Shown: piece by piece, positions 1 to 10,579 of the stretch
Numbering within the stretch: position 1 is the stretch's first letter
Layout: every line of letters starts with the position of its first letter
Origin: Apostichopus japonicus
Lineage: Eukaryota; Echinodermata; Holothuroidea; Aspidochirotida; Stichopodidae
Assembly: GCF_037975245.1 (NCBI RefSeq)
Contig: NC_092581.1
Location: forward strand, 9,053,303 to 9,117,302
Length of the DNA: 64,000 nt
Direction: 5' to 3'
Made by a program: the position numbers and the translations under genes
The notes under the pieces: generated by a model
What the model was told of the DNA's origin: nothing
Seen by the model: only the letters and a program-made list of their open reading frames with translations
The model's database searches: none

Positions 1-123
1 TGATTTTCTTATTTTGGTAAGCCATATTTTCATTCCAGTACGCTAGCGTACCGGCGTACCGTAAAATTCCCACCTTGTACTCAGCCCTGTAGCCTGTGCT
101 AACTCTTTTAAATGAGTCGATGC

Positions 124-617
124 TTACTCAGATCCGATGGCTATCTCGAGTGCTCTTTTCAGTGTCAAGCCTGCTTCAGATAGCAGCTTTCGTTGGATTT
201 GGTTATCATTGATACCGCATACTAGTCTATCGCATAGCATATCATTAAGCGAAGTACCAAAATTACATGTGTCCGCTAACGCACGTAATTCGGACATGAA
301 CGTAGCCACTTACTCCGTTGCCAGCCTGTAGCGACTATTACACTTGAATCTCTGAACAATCTCTGAGGGTTTTGGGTCTTAGTGATCTGTCATCACTTTC
401 ACTAATTCCTCCAATTTTCTTTTCTTCCGGTTTAGCAGGAGGTACGAAATTACGGAGTAGTTTATACGAGCTTGGCCCTATAGCACTCAACAGTATGTTT
501 AGTTTCTTTGTGTCATCACTATATCATTTGCATTGAAAAATGCACATGCTCAATGTATTGAGTCCATTCTTCTTCGTCGGAGTTAAACTCCTTCAAATTA
601 CCAAAAATGGCAGTCAT
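124..617 (-). pseudogene. Ty3/gypsy gag remnant (5' end of an element)
   Basis: On the minus strand an ATG at 617-615 opens a frame reading MTAIFGNLKEFNSDEEEWTQ, the usual start of invertebrate gypsy Gag. A downstream piece (309-124) reads CDRLVCGINDNQIQRKLL, the conserved late-capsid segment. Frameshifts and stops separate the two, so no intact Gag exists. Upstream (minus), TGGCGACGAGTGT at 673-661 resembles a gypsy primer-binding site just after an LTR end, so 674-960 may be LTR. Only the 5' part of the element is in the window. Family assignment rests on recognised motifs. Confidence 0.6.
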
Positions 618-673
618 TGTTACTATAAAATACTCCAATTAATGCACAAGAGTTTAATTTACACTCGTCGCCA

Positions 674-960
674 CGTTACAGTGGCGAGCCCAGCTTGAGA
701 AGGCCTCGTATAGTGAAATGAGACTATTCCAACATAATTATTGATACGAACAAAATGCCGGACTGATGTTTACGATGAGATGACATTGGGTCAACGATAC
801 AAGGTGATGCATAGACTTGTGTCCAGCAGCTTAGTAGATTAATGACATCAGTCGTTCTTTGTATGCCACACTGGGTTTCCACCAGGTTCCCCTAATGGCC
901 ACTCACAGCCCAACCTACAGTAGTTGGGTCTGAATGGCATACGGATCACCAGTCTTACCC
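674..960 (-). other. Unassigned stretch, possible solo or partial LTR
   Basis: No coding signal. It lies between the primer-binding-like sequence of the gypsy gag remnant and the BEL/Pao protease region, so an LTR is the simplest reading. The second LTR is not in the window and neither terminus can be proven. Confidence 0.25.
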
Positions 961-964
961 TTTC

Positions 965-1882
965 TTACTTCACTAACACCTTTGGGACATCTTGCCCTAA
1001 AATCAATTCAACCTGCATAGGATTTACTTGTGGCAAAACAAGCTCAATAAAATGATTCCATCGCTCCAAGTCTTGCGATTTGAAGATATTTTCCTCCCTA
1101 ATAGGAATCTCAGGTGCACTAAAGACATGAGGAACGTTAATGACATGAACATGATCTGAGCTTGTTACCTCCAAGTTAAAAACAGAGGTGCCAATGACAC
1201 TCTCCTTACTGTGCAGTGTACCAACTGTTCCTAATTGTCTTTAATAGTAGTGACTCTGAGTAGAATGAGTTTGTAGAACTAGTGTCCAATAATGCAAAAG
1301 TAGACACACTTCAACTTCCACCCTCTGCTCTTACTTGAACAGCAACCACCGGAAGTGCTACAGTACCCTTGTGTTACTAGCCCCATTAACAGCAGCAGAT
1401 GCCTTTGGAGCACCTGTAGTAAATCCACTCTGTATTAAAGATTCCTGTACCACTGCATCATTATGTGCCTGAGGTGCTTTGGCTGTCCCTTGATGCAGAA
1501 ATTTGGTGTGTTTTTCCCAAACCCATTAACACTGCATGTCCTAGCTAATTTGCACTAATTAGACCTATGCCCTGTCCTTAAACAGTTAAACCAGAGCCTA
1601 TTCTCTGTAGCAAATGCAAACCTTTGAGAAGGATACAACTCCTTAATTCATCACACCTGAATAACAAATGACCACTTTTGTTACACTTGAAACAGGGAAC
1701 ATTCTGCTCTGTTACCATAGTAAAATTTGTCCCTCTATTTCTCTCCTTGGGTTTAGAACTGGTCATCAAACTTGGCCACCTTCCTTAGCTCTCGAGCGTA
1801 ACCTCCCATATACAGGATCATTCAGCTCTTCAGCTGCATCATTTAATGAACTCTACTATATCAGCAATATTAGGCACCCTAC
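965..1882 (-). pseudogene. BEL/Pao retrotransposon, gag C-terminus and protease region
   Basis: Minus-strand fragments match BEL/Pao polyprotein order. Residues read through 1880-1785 (NIADIVEFINDAAEELNDPV) resemble the end of Pao Gag. A CCHC zinc knuckle, CFKCNKSGHLLFRC (C-x2-C-x4-H-x4-C), lies at about 1694-1653. At 1174-965 the text HVFSAPEIPIREEN followed by LILGQDVPKVL is the segment around the BEL aspartic protease. Several stops and frameshifts make it inactive. It is the same element as 3395-4493, split by the mariner insertion. Confidence 0.65.
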
Positions 1883-1884
1883 TA

Positions 1885-3392
1885 TAGGGTGATTCAGATA
1901 AGTATATACCGGTAAATAAAAGCTATAACTGACCTGTATTAAAAACTGCTTTTAAACACTTTAAACATGATCAAATTAGTTCAAATTAGACCAAATTAGT
2001 TTAAATGTAAGGGTTACCTTTTGGTTAAGAGCTTTCACCTCCCTGGTTTTCTATCACTTTCCAGCACCGCTTCTTCCAGCCACGCTCTCCTTCCAGGAGA
2101 TTTGGCAGTATGGTATGGCGGTATGGTATAGATTGAGGTACTTCCACGCGTCCCTAATTTTCTTTACCAAGGTGTCTTTATTGGTGGCCAGAGGGGGGCA
2201 GTACACTTTACTTTCCATATTTGACCATGGGTTTTCCACAGGGTTTAAGTCAGGACTGTTTCCAGGCCAAAAGTCTTTCTTCCAGAATGCTGGAAACACC
2301 TGCGCACAAAGTTCCTGGGTTAAATTGGCCGTGTGAGATGGAGCACCATCCTGCATAAACACCGCATTGTCTAAGCTGTCAAACAACTTGTCTTCTCCTG
2401 TTGTCCTGTTGAAAGCTGGTGCATATAACTGTCTTATCATGTTTTCTCTGTAGAAATCACCATTCACCATGGTTCTTGGTTGCATAATTAACAATTAGTC
2501 TGTCAGTCCATAACCGGTCATGCCTCCAGCCACCATTATCTTTAAAGGGTCCTTAACGACCCTAGCAACTGGCACATTTGCTTTTGTCTCAGACCTCATG
2601 CGCATATTTTGTTTGTTTGGTTTCGGAAAAAGTTCAAAGTTTTTTTCATCTGTCCACAAAATGTTCATTCTTTTTGCTTTGCTTTCATCGCTGTCATCCA
2701 AGTATCCATTGCGATGCCAATAATTACAGGCGGACAAACGCTTCTCAGTCTGTGTTGCATTTCGAAGTGGTTTAACCTCCATCTTGTAGGATTTTTTTCC
2801 CCATGGTTGACTCTTTATGAAACGGTGAACAGAGGATGCATGCACTTTCTCTCCATTATGTCACATGAAGTCAATGCTCTGGTAGCCTTTCTATACCCTA
2901 TGCCCAACTTTTCTTTTACAAACTTCGTAATGAATCCCTTTCCAGCCGGAGTTAGTTTCCCTGCTCTCTTCTTCCTTTGTTTATCTTTCAAGCTAGGCCA
3001 ATGTCTCTTCGCCCATGTCTTCTTAACAAACGGTATGCTACGACCAAGCATCCTAGCCATATCACTAATGCTATGTCCTATCATATGCAGTTCAATGACT
3101 CGTTTTCTCTCTTTTTCGGAGGCATTCTTACCCTTATTTCTCGCCATCTTGTTGTTGTTATTGTCCAGGACCTTTAAATCACTAGCCTTACCCGGAAGTT
3201 ATCAAAATCCGATCACAAAAATTGCAGTTATAATCTCAAAACTGGTCCGATTACACCCAGATTCGTGCTATGGGGGCCGCCATCTTTATACTATAAAACC
3301 TTGTTGACACTGGCACGTGACCTGCAGCGGTGAACAAACTGGGTGCATTCAACTACTAAGAATGCTTGTATATACTTAGCCGTATCACCCTA
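1885..3392 (-). mobile_element. Complete Tc1/mariner-superfamily element (ITm, DD37E type)
   Basis: About 1508 bp with terminal inverted repeats: left end TAGGGTGATTCAGATAAGTA, right end (reverse complement) TAGGGTGATACGGCTAAGTA. The target dinucleotide TA is duplicated at 1883-1884 and 3393-3394. It sits inside the gag of a BEL/Pao element whose reading resumes on the far side, so it inserted later. The transposase inside carries one frameshift and one in-frame stop, so this copy is non-autonomous although both ends are intact. Confidence 0.85.
2054..3147 (-). pseudogene. DD37E mariner-like transposase, broken
   Basis: Starts at ATG 3147 (MARNKGKNASEKERKR) with an N-terminal helix-turn-helix region (VIELHMIGHSISDMARMLGR). 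Catalytic motifs follow: first Asp in ILWTDEKNF (about 2650), second Asp in FMQDGAPSHTA (about 2350), and Glu in SPDLNPVEN (about 2240). I count 37 residues between the second Asp and the Glu, which is DD37E rather than the Tc1 DD34E or mariner DD34D spacing. Breaks: a frameshift around 2850-2870 and a TAA at 2497-2495. Length without the breaks is near 360 residues, normal for the superfamily. Confidence 0.85.
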
Positions 3393-3394
3393 TA

Positions 3395-4493
3395 TGTTGC
3401 TTCCTAATACGACAAGCCTCCCTCACCCACCTGGACGGTAGAAAATTAGGTAACCTCTCAGCTAGTGAGAGGAGAACCCTGTGGTTATTCATCTCTGCTG
3501 TAAAGCCCATAGAACTTAATGTTTCCTTACAATTTTGCAGATCATCTGCAAAATCTCTTCACCCTTGCTTAATATCATATGAGGAGAAGGTGCCCCCAGA
3601 AGTGATGTTCTCCATCCAAGCATCTGCTATTTAGGTAGTTGTCACCCAAACGATCTTTAAGAATCCCTAGCACCTTTGGGTTATCATCATGAGGATCCAT
3701 AACGGAACAGCACTGTATGACCTTGCTGGCCTTACCCACACAATACTGCTGAAGACGTGTAAGCTTAGCTCCACAACTAATGGTGTTCTCGAAGGACCTA
3801 ACAAATGACCAGTATTTCATGGGAGTCCCAATCAAAATAGCTTATTACTCTGCTCGCGGCAAGTGAATAGCTTCAATTAACTGGTTTCGACCCTGATCTA
3901 ACAGTTGGGTGTGGCTGCTTCAGGATCTGTAATCTTCTCACTTGGGTGAAATTCAAAAGCCACGGGACGCAACACAGCACCCTCGCTGTCAACAGCACCA
4001 AAATAATTTTTAACACAACTCCTAGCAACCGATAAATCAACATTATGCTCTGCCTACATGTAGGCCTTCTCTTCTGCATGTAGGCCTTCTCTTCTGCTTC
4101 GGCCATAGCTATTGCCATCCTTAGGTCTAGCTCATCTTTCTGCTGTTTTCAACCTCAGCTCTGCTAGTTGTAGATCTTGTTGCTGTTGCAACAAAACTGC
4201 CCTAGCTGCTAATACAGCTTTCTTGGCGTTGGCTTTGGCTCTCTCACGTTGATGGAGCTACTTGAACCTGCTTGGCTTACCGAATCAGAAGGCATGACCA
4301 ATGGGACATCCTGGGATCTCTGCCATGTCAAAATCTTCTGACTGAACTCATCAACATCACGATGAATGGCTGACATATATGCTTCGGCTTCATGAATATC
4401 ATCATCGTCTTTGAGCGCTTCCAGGTATGCATTATGTGCCTCTCCAAGCGCTCCATTGAAAGGTTTGGTTAATCTCCCTGCCCTTGTCACCAA
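3395..4493 (-). pseudogene. BEL/Pao retrotransposon gag, N-terminal two thirds
   Basis: At 3835-3575 the text GTPMKYWSFVRSFENTI, then AKLTRLQQYCVGKASKVIQC, is the diagnostic Pao Gag core (DUF1759-like). The Gag N-terminus lies at 4493-4209 (LGEAHNAYLEAL, AIHRDVDEFSQKI, acidic and Ser-rich linker), with a frameshifted piece between. Reading proceeds leftward into the mariner element at 3393 and resumes at 1882. Several stops are present. Confidence 0.65.
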
Positions 4494-4789
4494 TGTAGGT
4501 CATGAGATAATTCACCTTTTCTACTTCAGTCTTGCTTGCAAGTGGCCCTTTAAAAGTGAATTCACAATGCTGCTTGAATCTTCTCCATTCTTTGTGCAAA
4601 TCTTCCACATGTATACCAGTTCATGTTTGGTTTATCTCCTCCGGACGCCATTCTAGAGCGATTTCTGAGTCAGTCTACTTCTGTTGGTCGTTCCGACTGG
4701 TACTACCATGTTATATAGTCGATAGTATTGTAAATGAAAGAGAATTGAGGACTCAGTAACTGGTTATGGATAACGCCATGTTGTAAAGT
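4494..4789. other. Junction between two retroelements, nothing recognised
   Basis: About 300 bp between the start of the BEL/Pao gag and the end of the gypsy integrase text. I see no coding motif, LTR terminus or RNA gene. Confidence 0.4.
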
Positions 4790-5309
4790 GCTTTTTACGA
4801 ACGCCGAATGGGCACTCAGAAACAACCAATACATTGTGCAAATGTCTTACGCATAGTCTGAATAGTGGCAGAGGAAGTCGAGGAATTCATTTTATGAACT
4901 TCTGACCACTTGGAATGTGCGTCAACCGACACCAGAAACATATGACCCATGAACAGTCCTGTATAATCATCGTGCACCCTAGCCCATGGCTTGTCAGGCT
5001 AATCCCATGGATTTACTGGTGCTTGCGGTGGCATTGGACGATTTGTTTGGCATATGTAACATGACTTAACACAAGATTCAATATCTGCATCTAAGTTTAG
5101 CCACCAACCGGCATTCTAGCTAAGCTTTTCATGCTCGCAATTCCTGGATGGCTTCCATGCAACTCATACAGAATTTGCGTTCTGCCTTGTTTTGGGACGA
5201 TTACTCAGTTACCACATAACAAACACCCGTCTTCAACACTTACCTGTAATTCATTAGGACATTGAAAATAAGGTTTGAAATCATTACTCAAGCTCGGGCA
5301 TTCATTTGG
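4790..5309 (-). pseudogene. Ty3/gypsy integrase, degraded (element 1)
   Basis: Minus-strand translation gives the zinc-binding HHCC region (ILYELHGSHPGIASMKSLAR) at about 5180-5110. The catalytic core start follows (GLFMGHMFLVSVDAHSKWSE, with the first catalytic Asp in VDAHSKW) at about 4970-4890. Several stops interrupt it and the C-terminal half is missing, so integration function is lost. It follows RNase H directly, the normal gypsy order. Confidence 0.65.
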
Positions 5310-5942
5310 TCAACCTGAGCACATGAAATTCAATGTGCAAGATAATACTGGATCCTTGGCTGTCCAGTTGCTGATTTTGGTGGTGGTGATTGGCCCTTGA
5401 TTTAGGTTCTCTAGCAATAAAATTGTATCTGCCGGCATTGGCACTTGTGTGTTGTAATCTTTCAAGGGTAGCCTACTGAACACATCGGCAGAGCCATGTT
5501 CAGATGTAGGTCTAAACTTCAAATTATATTCATAATTCGCAAGCATCAATGCCCATCTTTGAATTCTAGACGATGTATGTGGTGGTACGGACTTGACCTC
5601 ACTGAACAATGATTGCAATGGTTTGTGATCGGTGACTAGTTCAAACCTACGACCATACAAATAAGAATGATATTTCATAACACCAAAAATACATGCCAGT
5701 CCTTCCTTCTCAACTTGCAAGTAATTTTGCTCAGCTTTGGAAAGAGTTTGAGAGGCATATCCAACAGGTTTCTCTGACCCATCAGACATTTTATGCGACA
5801 AAACTGCGCCTACGCCGTACTGAGACGCATAGCAGGACAGTATTAATTTCAACTGCAGGTCATAATGTGTGAGGACTACGTTTGAAGAAAACAATTTCTT
5901 TGACTTGACGAAAGCATACAGTAGTGCTCTTTTATAGCCCAC
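5310..5942 (-). pseudogene. Ty3/gypsy RNase H domain (element 1), catalytic Asp lost
   Basis: A 210-residue open stretch. LILSCYASQYGVGAVLSH is the first RNase H motif, but the usual Asp in C-D-A-S is Tyr here. The rest is well kept: KPVGYASQTLSKAEQNY, the Glu in QVEKEGLACIFGV, the Asp in LVTDHKPLQSLF, and the tether RWALMLANYEYNLKFRP before HGSADVFSRLP. A frameshift near 5940 separates it from RT. The protein text is long and open but the enzyme would be inactive. Confidence 0.8.
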
Positions 5943-6905
5943 TTAAATTTGACTTCTTTTCTGAGCAAAGCGAACAACGGAGCAAGCATACTCGTAAAGT
6001 TAGGAAGGAACTTACTGTAATAATTATGCAATCCTAAGTTGGACTTCAGTTGTGAAACATTCTGTGGTTCTGGAGCCTCTTTTAATGCTCTTACTTTGTC
6101 TTCTGTTGGATGAAGACCTTCGGCGTTAATCCTATGACCTAAATAAATCACAGACGTTGACATGAATGCACATTTGTCTTTCTTAAGACGTAACCCTGCA
6201 GACTCTAATCTAGAAAACACAAGATTTAGGGTTTTTAAGTGCTCTGTGTTCGTCTTACCCGTTATAAATACATCATGTAAATAAACAGCGACCAGGGGAA
6301 TTCCCTGCAATACATTTTCTATTATCCTCTGAAAAAAAAACTGGTGCCGATGATACCCCAAATGGCAACCTGTTGTATCTGCAAAGACCTTTGTTAGTAT
6401 TAATTACGACATAAGCCTGTGATTTGTCATTTAATAACACCTGCTGATAGGCTTGGCTAAGGTCAAGTTTTGTGAACTTTTCTCCTCCTGCCAGGGTTGC
6501 AAACAAGTCATCAACCTTGGGCAGCGGATATTTATCTACTTTGGCAGCTGCGTTTACTGTCAACTTGTAGTCTCCACAAATTCAAATAGACCTGTCGGGT
6601 TAATCGCCGGAACGATAGTCGCAGCCCCACTCGGAGTATTGAATCCCTTCGATAATTCCCTGATCCTGTAACCTTTGCAGCTCTTCTTCAACTTTTTCTC
6701 TCATCGCTTATGTTACTTTCCTCGCCTTGCAATTTTTGGGTGCTTCTGATTCATCAACGTGGATAGAAGCCTTTGACCCCATTAGTGTTCCAAGACCCCC
6801 CTTGAAAACTGCGGTATGCGCGTCAAGTACCTGGGTCAAAGAGGTTGGTATCACCGAAAAAGAGTTGACGTTGAAAATCCTTTCCCAGTCGAGTTTCAAT
6901 TCCAC
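5943..6905 (-). pseudogene. Ty3/gypsy reverse transcriptase (element 1), YLHD active site
   Basis: Reading from 6905: GGLGTLMGSKASIHVDE (protease-RT linker), then YPLPKVDDLFATLAGGEKFT and KLDLSQAYQQVLL (motif A Asp), RLPFGVSSAPVFF (motif B), and VAVYLHDVFITG at about 6290-6255 where families have YLDD: codon 6277-6275 is CAT (His) in place of Asp. A run of nine Ts on the minus strand near 6333-6341 marks a frameshift between motifs B and C. The thumb text YLGHRINAEGLHPTEDKV follows. The gene has at least two independent inactivating lesions. Confidence 0.85.
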
Positions 6906-6908
6906 GAG

Positions 6909-7211
6909 CTATTTGCGTCCAATTAAAGAGGGGCCCTCACCACTGACTACAACCAATGGGAGTTTTGTACTGCATCCCATGTAATCAATATCTGCCGTGA
7001 ACATTCCCAGTATGTTCAATTTTTCGCCAGTGTTTCCGCCTTCACCTGTCTTCTCCACTTCCTTTGTCACTTGTGCTGCATTCACCTTTATGACTTTCCT
7101 AGCGGCTTGGTGTTTCTTCTGTTGCTTTTCATCCTCACTGCAAGTGGCGATGAAGCTCTCGAGCAGCCCCCCTTTCGGACACGGAGTCATTATGAAGTCA
7201 TTATGATCCAT
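6909..7211 (-). pseudogene. Ty3/gypsy protease region (element 1)
   Basis: 100-residue open segment between Gag and RT. MFTADIDYMGCSTKLPLVVV followed by GPSLIGRK is the end of a retroviral-like aspartic protease domain leading to the RT linker. The DTG active-site triad is not visible in this piece, so the domain is incomplete or mutated. Confidence 0.5.
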
Positions 7212-7825
7212 TGGACAGTTGGTTGTATAGGTCAGTAGCCTGTCCTTCTCGGTAGTGGGACCGTAGGATTTTCCGCAGTGACGCCATTGTCAGGCCACAA
7301 AGACTTTCTAAATAGCCACGTAGGCTCAGGCCAGGTTGGATTGCACGTATCACAGCCTCTGTGATCTCTTCTTCCGGCATGTTCTTTCTTTGGCCTTCCT
7401 CTGTCTGGTGAGCTAAGCTAGCAAAGGACAATTTGTCTTTGTGCCCAGGTTCCCCAACTTGCCCTGAAATCCGGAAATCTTTCCGCAAAAAGGACCCGTT
7501 CTCTATATCAACTCTAGAGGGGCTTCTACGATGCTGGGGTGGTATGAAAGATGTACAGGGCTGGGCTATTTCAGTGTCTGAATGACTGATGATCTTAACA
7601 TCAGATAGCAGATTTCTAAGGCCTACCAACCCCCGCATCCTCACTGCCCTCCAGGTCTTCACCATGGACATATCGAGGGAGTTGCCTTTTCAGAGCTAGT
7701 TTCGATTTCCCCTCTAGGCTTTCTAGCTTAACTGAGACACATACCTCTCTCAACTGACTTTCCTCTAAAGTAGACACAACTTGGGAGATCTCCCCAATAA
7801 CCTGTTCAAGCTTCTGATTTTTCAT
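7201..7825 (-). pseudogene. Ty3/gypsy Gag (element 1)
   Basis: Likely ATG at 7825-7823 (MKNQKLEQVIGEISQ). REVCVSVKLESLEGKSKLAL resembles the N-terminal gag helices of invertebrate gypsy families. A second frame (7671-7201) carries the capsid end: PEEEITEAVIRAIQPGLSLR and LRKILRSHYREGQATDLYNQ. Two frames are needed, so a frameshift lies near 7620-7660. No CCHC knuckle was found between it and the protease region. Confidence 0.5.
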
Positions 7826-8300
7826 AATGTGACTAACAAACCAACTAAACACTATTCCCAGGCCTGTTCTAGCCTATATCTTAGTATTCCAATCACTTTT
7901 ACTTTAAAATACAAAGATATTAGTGAAATAATTAAACATTATACAGCATATTCACACGGCCTTGCCATCCCGGTGGTGCCTCCAAAATGTTGCCCTATGG
8001 TCGAGCCTGGGGTGTTCCGTGTCTACCCGTCTGCTACACTCCGCCTATTACGACAGTCACAGGTTTCTGCTCCTCAGTATAGCCTTCCGCTTGTTGACGG
8101 CAGCCTGTCTCCGGTTGCCGACTTTGAGCTGAGCCCGGGCCTTATGGGCCCCACGACTGACGGTTTCTGAACGCACTGAAAGAATTGATCACTCAGGCAG
8201 GCTTGCATAAGGCGTTGGGAAGTTCCTGGTGCATTCTGTTGTACTCAAACAGACCAAATGGTGTGGTGAAACTAGTCTTACATCTGTCAGCTTTGTCAAC
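7826..8300. other. Unassigned stretch between gypsy element 1 and the CR1-type LINE
   Basis: There is a 129-codon plus-strand open frame at 7781-8170, but its text is Pro/Ser-rich and matches nothing I know. The gypsy 5' LTR would be expected here, but no terminus or primer site is visible. Confidence 0.35.
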
Positions 8301-8305
8301 TGCCA

Positions 8306-9577
8306 CCTAGTCTCACTAGTGTAGTTTGTAAGGTCATGGAGTCTATTGTTAAAAAGTCTTTGGTCTGTCACTTCAGCAGTCAGTCTTTGATCAGAGAGTC
8401 TCAGCATGGCTTTTGTCAAAAAAGGTCTTGTCTCACTAATATCCTTGAGTTTATGGAAGATGTAACAAGCTCACTAAATAGGCAGATGTCTGTAGATGTT
8501 GTGTTCCTGGATTTCCAGAAGGCCTTTGATAAAGTTCCCCACCAGCGTCTTTTACTTAGGCTGAAGAGCATGGGTGTCATAGGGAATTTACTGTCTTGGA
8601 TCGGGAATTGGCTTGGTAATAGGGAACAGAGGGTGGTAATTAATGGCTGTGCTTCTTCTTGGCAGAACGTTACTAGTGGGGTTCCACAAGGGTCTGTATT
8701 AGGTCCCCTGTTGTTTGTTGCCTATATAAATGACATCGACGGAGATATTTTGTGTACAGCTAAGAAGTTTGCTGATGACACCAAATTGTATTCTGAGGTC
8801 TCTTCCAAAAGCGATTCTGAGAAATTTCAAGCGGATTTAGATAAGATTTTTTCCTGGTCTCAGGGGTGGCAAATGCTTTTTAATATTGATAAATGTAAGG
8901 TAATGCACATTGGTAGTAGTAACCAAAAGTTTACGTACAATCTAGATGGTGTGGAGTTACAGGAGGTCTCTGTTGAAAGAGACCTAGGTATCTACATTGA
9001 CTCGTCTCTGCAACCTTCCAAACATTGTCTTGAAGCTGCTAAAAGAGGTAATAGGGTTTTAGGTATGATCAAGAGGAACTTCAGTTTTCTGAAAGAGGAC
9101 ATCGTAGTTAGGCTTTATAAGCAGTTGGTTAGGCCTCATCTGGAGTATGCTGTGCAGGCTTGGAACCCTTATTTTGCTAAGGATAAGGAAGTACTTGAAA
9201 AGGTCCAGAGGAGGGCTACTAGGATGATTAGTTCCTTAAAGAGGGTTCCTTATTATAGGCGGTTACAACTGTTGAATCTCACCACACTGGAGCTTAGGAG
9301 GTTACGTGGGGACTTGATCCAGGTTTTCAAGATTGTGTATGGTTTCGACAATTTATCCTTTACCGACTTTTTCATGTTTGCAAACAGTAGTTGTACTAGA
9401 GGTCATTGTCTTAAACTTCAAAAGTCGCATAGTAGGATTAATATTCGGCATAACTTTTTTTCTAATAGGGTTGTGAATGAGTGGAATAGTTTGCCTGAGA
9501 AAGTTGTACTTGCAAGTAGTGTCAATGGGTTTAAGAATGCTTTGGACAAGCACTTTAAGCATTGTAATCGGGTCTGA
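8306..9577 (+). CDS. CR1/L2-group non-LTR retrotransposon reverse transcriptase, 5'-truncated
   Basis: Open from 8306 (in-frame text PSLTSVVCKV before the Met at 8336) to a TGA at 9575-9577, about 420 residues with no break. RT motifs in order: VVFLDFQKAFDKVPHQRLL (motif A), SGVPQGSVLGPLLFVAYIND (motif B), KKFADDTKLYSE (FADD, motif C), MLFNIDKCKVMHIGSS (motif D), then the CR1-like tail ERDLGIYIDSSLQPSKH, LVRPHLEYAVQAWNP and VVNEWNSLPEKVV. The endonuclease domain and RT N-terminus are missing and the frame is closed by a TAG a few codons upstream, typical of 5' truncation. The fingers-palm-thumb text is intact, so this is one of the youngest elements here. Confidence 0.9.
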   Translation, partial: PSLTSVVCKVMESIVKKSLVCHFSSQSLIRESQHGFCQKRSCLTNILEFMEDVTSSLNRQMSVDVVFLDFQKAFDKVPHQRLLLRLKSMGVIGNLLSWIGNWLGNREQRVVINGCASSWQNVTSGVPQGSVLGPLLFVAYINDIDGDILCTAKKFADDTKLYSEVSSKSDSEKFQADLDKIFSWSQGWQMLFNIDKCKVMHIGSSNQKFTYNLDGVELQEVSVERDLGIYIDSSLQPSKHCLEAAKRGNRVLGMIKRNFSFLKEDIVVRLYKQLVRPHLEYAVQAWNPYFAKDKEVLEKVQRRATRMISSLKRVPYYRRLQLLNLTTLELRRLRGDLIQVFKIVYGFDNLSFTDFFMFANSSCTRGHCLKLQKSHSRINIRHNFFSNRVVNEWNSLPEKVVLASSVNGFKNALDKHFKHCNRV

Positions 9578-9680
9578 GTGTTTGTGTCTTCAGTTTTTTT
9601 CCCTCTCTTTATAGGGTCCTTGATGGGGACTTAAGTGTCCCTCCTGATCCTTTTTTCTACTAAACTAAACTAAACTAAAC
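9578..9680 (+). repeat. LINE 3' UTR and pentanucleotide (CTAAA)n tail
   Basis: After the stop a 3' UTR of about 80 bp ends in repeats of CTAAA (9657-9680). Sequence immediately after belongs to gypsy element 2 RT on the other strand, so the tail marks the LINE 3' junction. Short tandem tails of this kind are characteristic of CR1/L2-type elements. Confidence 0.7.
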
Positions 9681-10572
9681 CTGTTGGTAACCAACTAAAA
9701 GGTCTATAGAGGAAAACCATTCTGCTCCATGCAGTGCATCCAACGACTCATCGATCCGAGGTTTTGGGTACGAATCCTTAATGGTCTTCTCGTTGAGCCT
9801 GCGGTAATCCACACACAGCCGTAATGAACCATCTGTCTTACGGACAAAGACGATAAGAGATGCAAAGGGACTAGTACTTTCCCTTATAACTCCTGTTGTA
9901 CCCAGCCACTTTCTGACATGTTCCCTTACTTCCTCTATTTGTGAAGGAGGAATTCGGCGATATGGTTGCTTTATAGGAGTTTCACCATCTTTCAGGTAAA
10001 TTCGATGGGTAACCTTATCTGTATAACCCAGATCATTATCTGAAGCAGCAAATACATCAGCATTCATCTCTGCCTGTTGTCGTTGCTCACTGGAGAGACC
10101 ACTCCAAAGTAATTTTGACACTTTCTGCATCTGGTTCTCTGTCCATCCGGATGTAGTTGATGGCTGCATTAAGCCTATTTATTCCCTCCAAGTTGACACT
10201 GCCATCATCAACCATGGTTGCATACTGGAGTTTGCCAAGAGGTGTTCTGGGGTTTAGCCACACTTCTTCTTCAGAAAGGTTTACTACCTGAAGATTGAGA
10301 TGACCTTTACAGGCAAAAGTCAAGGTACAGCAGACGGACACACCAGCAGGTAGGTTTTCCACCGGCTCCACAATAACTTCGGCAACCTCTGAACATACAG
10401 GACCTGTCACTGGCACTACAATGGCAGATCTAGCTGGAATTCTGACCTTCCCATTTCCTGCAACTTTCACAACACCCTGGACTATTTTGGCTTTAATTGG
10501 AGATTGGTGAGTTGAAGGGAATTCCAAAAGTTGTGCCAGCTGTTCTGGGGCGCAGTGGTTCAGAACATTCAT
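9675..10572 (-). pseudogene. Ty3/gypsy element 2: protease-RT linker and RT N-terminus, cut by the LINE
   Basis: Two overlapping frames. 10572-10087 has the linker with VVKVAGNGKVRIPARSAIVV and NPRTPLGKLQYATMVDDGSV. 10169-9675 has YTDKVTHRIYLKDGETPIKQ, PYRRIPPSQIEEVREHVRKW, SLRLCVDYRRLNEKTIKDSY and EWFSSIDLLVGYQQV (motif A region). The frame then stops dead at the LINE tail. A frameshift in the 10090-10170 overlap is required. The rest of RT, RNase H and integrase are absent. Confidence 0.8.
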
Positions 10573-10579
10573 TCCAATT

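Noticed and set aside
2609-3307. 232-codon plus-strand open frame
   Set aside because: It is the antisense shadow of the mariner transposase, which has clear catalytic motifs on the minus strand.
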